Source: Paracoccaceae bacterium (lineage in GTDB: Bacteria; Pseudomonadota; Alphaproteobacteria; Rhodobacterales; Rhodobacteraceae). Taken from it: DNA of 11,429 nt. Positions 6,619 through 11,429 of this stretch are shown here, piece after piece. The position numbers and the translations under genes are program-made. The stretch covers positions 1 through 11,429 of the forward strand of contig DLZA01000237.1 of assembly GCA_003447515.1 (NCBI GenBank). Reading direction: 5' to 3'. Under the pieces are notes generated by a model. That model searched no databases and had not been told where the DNA came from. It saw only the letters and a program-made list of their open reading frames with translations. Each line of letters starts with the position of its first letter. The stretch's first letter is position 1.

Positions 6619-9559
6619 GCAATCGCTCCCCATCTGGGTCAAAGAAATGGGCCGAAACAATCTCCACTTCGACATCTTTTTTGCGAACACCATCCCACGC
6701 ACGAATGACATCACCCATACGTGAACTGCCCGCTTTTACAAAACCAAGCCCAATATGATGACCCAGTGTGGGGGAGTATGCGACAGACGTCATCCAGCCC
6801 AAATCCGTGTCCATCCTTGGCGCGTCTCCTTTGTTAATGAAATGCGAACCGCCATCTAATTTCATAGCTTTATCGACAGGCTGCAAACCAACAAGATTCC
6901 AAATTTCGTCGCTATTCATGTATTCCCGCTCAGACAATATGTTGCCAATACAATCTTTCTTTTTCGAAATCATACGACCCATACCAAGGTTCTGCGCTGT
7001 AGTTTGCCCGGTCAATTCTGATGCAACCGCATGCCCCTTTTCAATCCGCATTACGCTAAGCGCTTCCAAGCCATATGGTACCACATTAAATTCTTTACCA
7101 GCTTTATGTAAAATTCGGATCAAGCTGTCACCATATCGGCTTGGCACTGCAATTTCATAGGCCAACTCACCCGAAAAAGAAATCCGGAACAGTCGCGCAG
7201 GAATGCCACCACAAATTGTGATATCCGCACAGGCCATAAACGGGAAGGCTTCGTTGCTGAGGTCAAATTCTTCATCTACAATTTTATATAATAGATTGCG
7301 TGAATTTGGCCCTGCAACCGCATATTGTGCCCAACTATCGGTGACGGACATAATATGAACATCCCAATCTGGATAAAGACACTGACGAATAAAATCGAGA
7401 TGACGGTAAATCGCAACAGCGTTCACAGTCGTTGTTGTCATAACAAAGTGGTTTTCACCTAACCGCGCAGTTGTACCGTCATCCATACAGATGCCGTCTT
7501 CACGCAACATGATACCATATCGCGTCTTACCAACAGGCAGCTTTGCAAACCCATTTGCATAGGCCATATTCAACAATTTCGCCGCATCACGTCCCTGAAT
7601 GTCTATCTTTCCAAGGGTCGTAACATCACAGATACCAACAGATTTACGAGTTTCAATTACCTCACGATCCACGCTGTCGCGCCAACCTTTTTCATCACCT
7701 TTCACGTACCATTCCGCTCGCAGCCAAGGGCCCGTTTCCACGAATGAAGCACCATTTTCACGGGCCCATTTATCAGACGGTGTTATACGATAAGGTTGGA
7801 AATCTTTACCCTTTGAACGCCCCGCAAGCGCACCAAATGGCACTGGCGAGTATGGAGGGCGGAAAATTGTTGTGCCCGTTTCAGGGATCGATTTACCCCG
7901 AGCTTCAGCCATAATTGCAAGGCCCAGAACATTCGCCGTTTTGCCCTGATCTGTGGCCATGCCCATGGTTGTATAGCGTTTCAAATGCTCAACAGATCGG
8001 AAACCTTCTTGCTCCGCTTGCTTTACATCTTTAGTTGTAACGTCATTTTGCAGATCTACCCAAGCCCGCTTTGTGCTCTCTTTAACATGCCAATACGCGG
8101 TTATATTTGCCGGTTCGTCTTCGGCCTTGTCCGCACCCTTGCGCGACGCCGTAAAACCAAGCTCTTTCACCGCAGCATTTGCCGCTGCACGGCCTTCTAC
8201 CAAACACGCACGTGTTCCATAAACCCCGTTCGCAGCGCCCGCAACCGACATACCCGGTGGTAGATCACCGCCAGGCACAAACGCCGCGATATCCTCACGC
8301 CAACTTGGTCGTCCCCGCTGGTGGCATGTTAAATGTACATTCGGTGACCAGCCGCCAGCTACCGCAAGGCAATCCACATCCAACGTTTGCCCAGTAGTTA
8401 GCGTCACACTCTTCAGCGCCTTACGTCCAGTAGTATCACAAACACCAGCACCTACGGTGACAGATACACCGGGAATATTCATAAACGGCTCAATCTCACG
8501 GCTATCGATCACCGCGGCGACATTCGCACCCACCTCAACTAAATCGCTTGCAGTGCGCCAACCATCATCATTGTTGGTGAACACCGCAATTGACTTACCC
8601 GTCGCCACACCCCAACGGTTGGCATAAGCCCTAACAGAACCCGCCAACATCACACCCGGACGATCATTATTGCCAAACGCTATGGACCTTTCAGTTGCCC
8701 CCGCACAAAGGATCGCGCGACCTGAATAAATCTTCCACGCGATGTTCCGTGGCTTACCATTGGCACTACGTAAATGGTCCGTTTTTCTTTCCAACGCGCC
8801 ATAAATGCCGTGATCAAAAGCACCATAAACCGTAGTGCGGCTCATAATACGCACGTTATCCATCACTTCCAATTCGGCCACGGCATTCCGCGCCCATTCC
8901 ACGCCAGACGTTCCACCAACCTTAAATGTTTCCGCGTTCAAACGACCGCCAAAAACATTATCTTCGTCACATAGCAAAACCTCCGCCCCAGAACGCCCAG
9001 CCGCTAAGGCGGCCGAAAGACCAGCAGGACCAGACCCAATTACCAACACGTCACAATGAAGATAACCTTTGTCATAAACGTCTGGATCCGTTTCACCAGA
9101 CAACGCTCCAAGACCTGCAGCAGAGCGAATAAACGGTTCATACACTTTTTCCCAAAATGCCCGCGGCCACATAAACGTTTTATAGTAAAAACCAGCACTG
9201 AGAAATGGGGATGCAAGGTCATTCATTGCCAGAAAATCAAATTCTAGCGTACCTTTATGATTTTGGCTTGTCGCCTCCAGACCCTCAAATAACTCTGCCA
9301 CTGTAGCCCGGGTATTAGGTTCTTGATACGCACCTTTACGCAGTTGGACGAGTGCGTTCGGCTCTTCTGAGCCTGCACTAAAAATCCCACGTGGGCGGTG
9401 GTATTTGAATGATCGCCCTACCAATTTTACGCCATTCGCAAGTAATGCTGCCGCCAGTGTATCACCTTGATACCCCTGCATTGTTTTACCATTCCAACTA
9501 AATGAAATCGTCCGGCTGCGATCCACCAAACCACCATCAAGTCTCATATCTTGGGTCAT
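6611..9559 (-). CDS. soxA: Sarcosine oxidase alpha subunit (SoxA)
   Basis: The large subunit (982 residues, usual about 960-1000) binds NAD and carries the tetrahydrofolate site where the methyl carbon released by SoxB is captured as methylene-THF. Order of domains: a ferredoxin-like N-terminal domain at about 17-100 without the cluster cysteines (no Cys in the first 80 residues), a Rossmann nucleotide-binding domain starting DVLVIGSGPAGLSAALAA at 170-187 and running through CLAVAGGWSPNVHL near 397-410, and a GcvT-like aminomethyltransferase region at about 590-982, including VGICDVTTLGKIDIQG at 641-656, the VAGPNSR motif at 748-754 and SPTLGHHIGLGFV at 929-941. AGGGGG lies 8 bases before the ATG at 9559. 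It overlaps soxD by ATGA. All expected domains are present with no frameshift. The natural substrate may be sarcosine or a related N-methyl compound. Confidence 0.95.
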   Translation of the reverse strand: MTQDMRLDGGLVDRSRTISFSWNGKTMQGYQGDTLAAALLANGVKLVGRSFKYHRPRGIFSAGSEEPNALVQLRKGAYQEPNTRATVAELFEGLEATSQNHKGTLEFDFLAMNDLASPFLSAGFYYKTFMWPRAFWEKVYEPFIRSAAGLGALSGETDPDVYDKGYLHCDVLVIGSGPAGLSAALAAGRSGAEVLLCDEDNVFGGRLNAETFKVGGTSGVEWARNAVAELEVMDNVRIMSRTTVYGAFDHGIYGALERKTDHLRSANGKPRNIAWKIYSGRAILCAGATERSIAFGNNDRPGVMLAGSVRAYANRWGVATGKSIAVFTNNDDGWRTASDLVEVGANVAAVIDSREIEPFMNIPGVSVTVGAGVCDTTGRKALKSVTLTTGQTLDVDCLAVAGGWSPNVHLTCHQRGRPSWREDIAAFVPGGDLPPGMSVAGAANGVYGTRACLVEGRAAANAAVKELGFTASRKGADKAEDEPANITAYWHVKESTKRAWVDLQNDVTTKDVKQAEQEGFRSVEHLKRYTTMGMATDQGKTANVLGLAIMAEARGKSIPETGTTIFRPPYSPVPFGALAGRSKGKDFQPYRITPSDKWARENGASFVETGPWLRAEWYVKGDEKGWRDSVDREVIETRKSVGICDVTTLGKIDIQGRDAAKLLNMAYANGFAKLPVGKTRYGIMLREDGICMDDGTTARLGENHFVMTTTTVNAVAIYRHLDFIRQCLYPDWDVHIMSVTDSWAQYAVAGPNSRNLLYKIVDEEFDLSNEAFPFMACADITICGGIPARLFRISFSGELAYEIAVPSRYGDSLIRILHKAGKEFNVVPYGLEALSVMRIEKGHAVASELTGQTTAQNLGMGRMISKKKDCIGNILSEREYMNSDEIWNLVGLQPVDKAMKLDGGSHFINKGDAPRMDTDLGWMTSVAYSPTLGHHIGLGFVKAGSSRMGDVIRAWDGVRKKDVEVEIVSAHFFDPDGERLRG
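6626..6631 (-). promoter_or_regulatory. Ribosome binding site deciding the soxG GTG start
   Basis: GGGGAG on the reverse strand, inside the last codons of soxA and 7 bases before the GTG at 6618. It overlaps the alternative ATG at 6633-6631, so only the GTG start can use it. Confidence 0.6.
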
Positions 9560-9843
9560 ACGCTGCGCCCCCTTGCACGGGCTTCATCACTCGCCAACTT
9601 TACTTCTGAAATCTCATGTGTGGTAGTATCTCGCGTCACCACCAACCAACTGCGGTCGCCTTGCTCATGATACCATAATTCACAGTACTTGCCGGCAGGG
9701 TTATCACGCACATAGAGGTACTCATAAAACGCCTCCGCTGCGTTTACGTCCTCACGGTTGGGTCGGTCAATTAAGGTTGCGTCACCCAGGTGATAAAACT
9801 CTGAACTGTCACGCGGGCCGAGCAACGGATGGTTAATAATCAT
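9556..9843 (-). CDS. soxD: Sarcosine oxidase delta subunit (SoxD), atypical: zinc ligands mostly missing
   Basis: The small delta subunit (95 residues) packs against SoxA and SoxB in the tetramer; in characterised enzymes it holds a zinc ion through three Cys and one His (CPYCG near the start and a HxxxC later). Here the matching N-terminal segment reads INHPLLGPR, so the two Cys become His and Leu, and the later segment reads WYHEQGDRSW, keeping the His but replacing the last Cys with Asp. The rest still fits SoxD, notably YLYVRDNPAG at 46-55 and VTRDTTTHEIS. The start at 9843 has GGGA 9 bases upstream, directly after the soxB stop codon; longer readings into soxB coding sequence are not credible. 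It lies 13 bases after soxB and overlaps soxA by ATGA. Family assignment is firm from context; zinc loss is inferred from alignment by eye. Confidence 0.88.
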   Translation of the reverse strand: MIINHPLLGPRDSSEFYHLGDATLIDRPNREDVNAAEAFYEYLYVRDNPAGKYCELWYHEQGDRSWLVVTRDTTTHEISEVKLASDEARARGRSV

Positions 9844-9856
9844 ATCTCGTGTTCCC

Positions 9857-11107
9857 TTAATGTTGGTTTGGTTGGGCACCAACACCCTTTTCATCAATAA
9901 TTTGTCCGCGCATGAAACGATCCAAACGGAAGTTCGCGGCCAACGGATGCGGTTCATCCTTGGCCAACAAATGTGCATAGCAATCACCAGATGCCGGGGT
10001 CGCCTTAAACCCACCGTAACACCAGCCTCCGTTAAAATAGAGCCCCTCGATATGAGTCTTATCAATGAAAGGGGAACCATCCATGGACATGTCCATCACA
10101 CCACCCCACATCCGTAACAGGCGCGCACGACCCAACATTGGCAAAAATGCCATCATATCTTCGGCGCAATGTTCGATCACCGGCAAATTGCCGCGCTGAG
10201 CATAGCTATTATACTTGTCGATATCCCCACCAAATACCAAACCGCCTTTGTCAGATTGGCTGATATAAAGGTGCCCAGCACCGAATGTCACAACACCGGG
10301 AATGGTCAGCTTCAGACCCTCGGACACAAACGCCTGCAACACATGGCTTTCGATTGGCAAGCGCATCCCTGCTTTTTCCATCACACGACTGCTAGACCCA
10401 GCAACGCAAACGCCAACCTTTTTGGCTGTAATTTTACCTTTGGTAGTCTCAACGCCAGTACAAACACCATTCTCTATTTGGAACCCCGTTACTTCACAGT
10501 TTTGAATGATATCCACACCATTTTGATCCGCCCCACGAGCGTAACCCCAAGCCACTGCATCGTGACGCGCAGTTCCTGCACGGGGCTGCCACAAACCACA
10601 TGTAATTGGGAACCGTTCGTGATCGAAATTTAGGAAAGGCACCAAATTACGCACGCCATTGCGATCCAGCAAAACTGCATCAGCACCGGACATTAACATC
10701 GCATTGCCGCGCCGCGCATAAGTGTCCCGCTGCGCATCCGAATGGCCCAAGTTCAAAATTCCACGCTGGGACATCATCGCATTATAGTTCAACTCTTGTT
10801 CCAAATTTTCCCATAACTTCATGGCATGCTCATAGAACGGGTTGTTTTCTGGCAGCATATAGTTGGAGCGTACAATTGTGGTGTTGCGCCCAATGTTACC
10901 ACCACCCAGCCAGCCCTTTTCCAGGACAGCTATATTCTTTTGACCATATTTCTTAGAGAGGTAATACGCCGTCGCTAACCCATGACCACCAGCGCCCACA
11001 ACAATAATATCATATTCATTTTTTGGTTCCCGTTCGCGCCAATGCGGCGTCCAACCTTTATTGCCTGTCAACCCTTCGGTTAAAACTTTGAGTGCGGAAA
11101 AACGCAT
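9857..11107 (-). CDS. soxB: Sarcosine oxidase beta subunit (SoxB), FAD/FMN-dependent
   Basis: The catalytic subunit (416 residues, the usual length) oxidises the N-methyl group at a non-covalent FAD and passes electrons to a covalently bound FMN and then oxygen. The FAD-binding Rossmann motif is DIIVVGAGGHGLATAYYL at 33-50. GTARHDAVAWGYARGA at 178-193 contains His182, at the position of the His that covalently holds FMN in known enzymes. The C-terminal GGWCYGGFKATPASG and KDEPHPLAANFRLDRF are hallmark SoxB sequences. The start MRFSALK at 11107 is typical and has GGGGA 6 bases upstream. It is first in the leftward soxBDAG operon and is divergent from a GlxA-type regulator gene. No break or missing residue was noticed. 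Confidence in the family is high; substrate, sarcosine or a relative, is an inference. Confidence 0.95.
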   Translation of the reverse strand: MRFSALKVLTEGLTGNKGWTPHWREREPKNEYDIIVVGAGGHGLATAYYLSKKYGQKNIAVLEKGWLGGGNIGRNTTIVRSNYMLPENNPFYEHAMKLWENLEQELNYNAMMSQRGILNLGHSDAQRDTYARRGNAMLMSGADAVLLDRNGVRNLVPFLNFDHERFPITCGLWQPRAGTARHDAVAWGYARGADQNGVDIIQNCEVTGFQIENGVCTGVETTKGKITAKKVGVCVAGSSSRVMEKAGMRLPIESHVLQAFVSEGLKLTIPGVVTFGAGHLYISQSDKGGLVFGGDIDKYNSYAQRGNLPVIEHCAEDMMAFLPMLGRARLLRMWGGVMDMSMDGSPFIDKTHIEGLYFNGGWCYGGFKATPASGDCYAHLLAKDEPHPLAANFRLDRFMRGQIIDEKGVGAQPNQH

Positions 11108-11190
11108 ATAAGGTCCCCATTATATTTGTTATCATCTTTCCAAAACAATTAGGGTAGCGCATCCATTAAAACGACACTATCTTATATTTT
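11108..11190. promoter_or_regulatory. Divergent control region between soxB and the GlxA-type regulator
   Basis: This 83-base spacer must hold promoters for both genes. It is AT-rich and contains no long perfect palindrome. On the plus strand TATCTT at 11178-11183 ends 7 bases before the regulator ATG, which would place its transcription start on the start codon. No ribosome binding site precedes that ATG. The short spacing would allow the regulator to act on both promoters. Confidence 0.5.
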
Positions 11191-11429
11191 ATGGCCAATT
11201 CTCGAGATTCCTTTCGTATCGGTATCGTTCCTTTAGAAGGATTCGCTCTGATGTCTTATGCTGCAATCGTGGAACCACTTCGTGCAGCTAACACGCTTGA
11301 AGGTAAAACACTCTACGACGTAAAGACCGTGCAGCTAGGTCCACATCCAACTCAGAGCTCTGGCGGCGATCTTATTCCCAATCAAATCTCTATTAAGGAT
11401 ACACAGAGGTTTGATTTAGTCCTAGTGAC
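11191..11429 (+). CDS. GlxA-family transcriptional regulator (DJ-1/PfpI plus AraC), N-terminal part only
   Basis: The first 79 residues of a protein running off the window. RIGIVPLEGFALMSYAAIVEPLRAAN (split here as residues 9-34), followed by QLGPHPTQSSGGDLIPNQ and FDLVLV, is the start of the DJ-1/PfpI-like domain of GlxA-type AraC regulators; the DNA-binding helix-turn-helix domain would lie beyond the edge in the full-length protein of about 320 residues. Relatives of this type, such as SouR, GbdR and CdhR of Pseudomonas, respond to sarcosine, glycine betaine/dimethylglycine and carnitine. Being divergent from soxB, it is the likely activator of soxBDAG. The start is the only ATG before the conserved domain; an in-frame stop lies shortly upstream. 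No Shine-Dalgarno is visible. Target and ligand are inferred from context. Confidence 0.9.
   Translation, partial: MANSRDSFRIGIVPLEGFALMSYAAIVEPLRAANTLEGKTLYDVKTVQLGPHPTQSSGGDLIPNQISIKDTQRFDLVLV

Noticed and set aside
9556..10080. Long reading of the soxD frame, adding 79 residues upstream
   Set aside because: The added part lies inside soxB in another frame, has no similarity to SoxD, and the start at 9843 has a ribosome binding site and a proper SoxD N-terminus.
10169..10956. Plus-strand open frames of 154 and 116 residues within soxB
   Set aside because: Antisense to an intact soxB with complete FAD and FMN motifs; no sign of independent genes.
11119..11148. TTGTTT-N18-TATAAT on the reverse strand, looking like a sigma70 promoter for soxB
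   Set aside because: Transcription from it would begin near 11112, after the soxB ribosome binding site at 11114-11118, and would remove that site. It is probably chance in AT-rich DNA.

Overview
The window looks like chromosomal DNA from a marine alphaproteobacterium, most likely a Rhodobacteraceae (roseobacter-type) lineage with moderate GC. This rests on protein character and gene order only: a PuuE-UraD fusion, AllE and AllA beside an NCS2 permease, and a soxB-soxD-soxA-soxG order. I ran no database search. There are no rRNA or tRNA genes, CRISPR arrays, insertion sequences or phage genes. It is dense, ordinary metabolic DNA with no intergenic gap over about 205 bases.

Left part (1-4664) is a purine/ureide catabolism locus. 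A partial uraH (5-hydroxyisourate hydrolase) runs leftward off the window. Divergent from it is a tightly packed rightward operon: a PuuE allantoinase fused to a UraD (OHCU decarboxylase) domain, then allE (ureidoglycine aminohydrolase), allA (ureidoglycolate lyase) and an NCS2 xanthine/uracil/urate-type permease, ending at a convincing rho-independent terminator. The two inner junctions are ATGA overlaps. Together these proteins would import a purine or related base and take hydroxyisourate through OHCU, allantoin and allantoate, then ureidoglycine through ureidoglycolate to glyoxylate and urea, releasing ammonia at the AllE step. The allantoate amidohydrolase step (allantoate to ureidoglycine) is not in the window. 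A perfect 15-bp palindrome in the uraH/puuE divergent spacer is a candidate operator.

Middle part (4665-6048) holds a small rightward Spx/ArsC-like thioredoxin-fold protein whose end overlaps by 9 bp the end of a leftward class I glutamine-amidotransferase-like gene (PuuD type, gamma-glutamyl-GABA hydrolase family).

Right part (6049-11429) is a leftward soxBDAG operon for a heterotetrameric sarcosine oxidase-type enzyme. This class oxidatively demethylates an N-methyl amino acid, passes the C1 unit to tetrahydrofolate and yields glycine when the substrate is sarcosine. The SoxD subunit lacks three of the four zinc ligands of the characterised enzymes, which is the most unusual protein-level observation here. 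Divergent from soxB is the start of a GlxA-type (DJ-1/PfpI plus AraC) regulator that runs off the window and is the obvious candidate regulator of the operon. Overall the window encodes recovery of nitrogen and carbon from small dissolved organic nitrogen compounds. I did not find a wholly new system.
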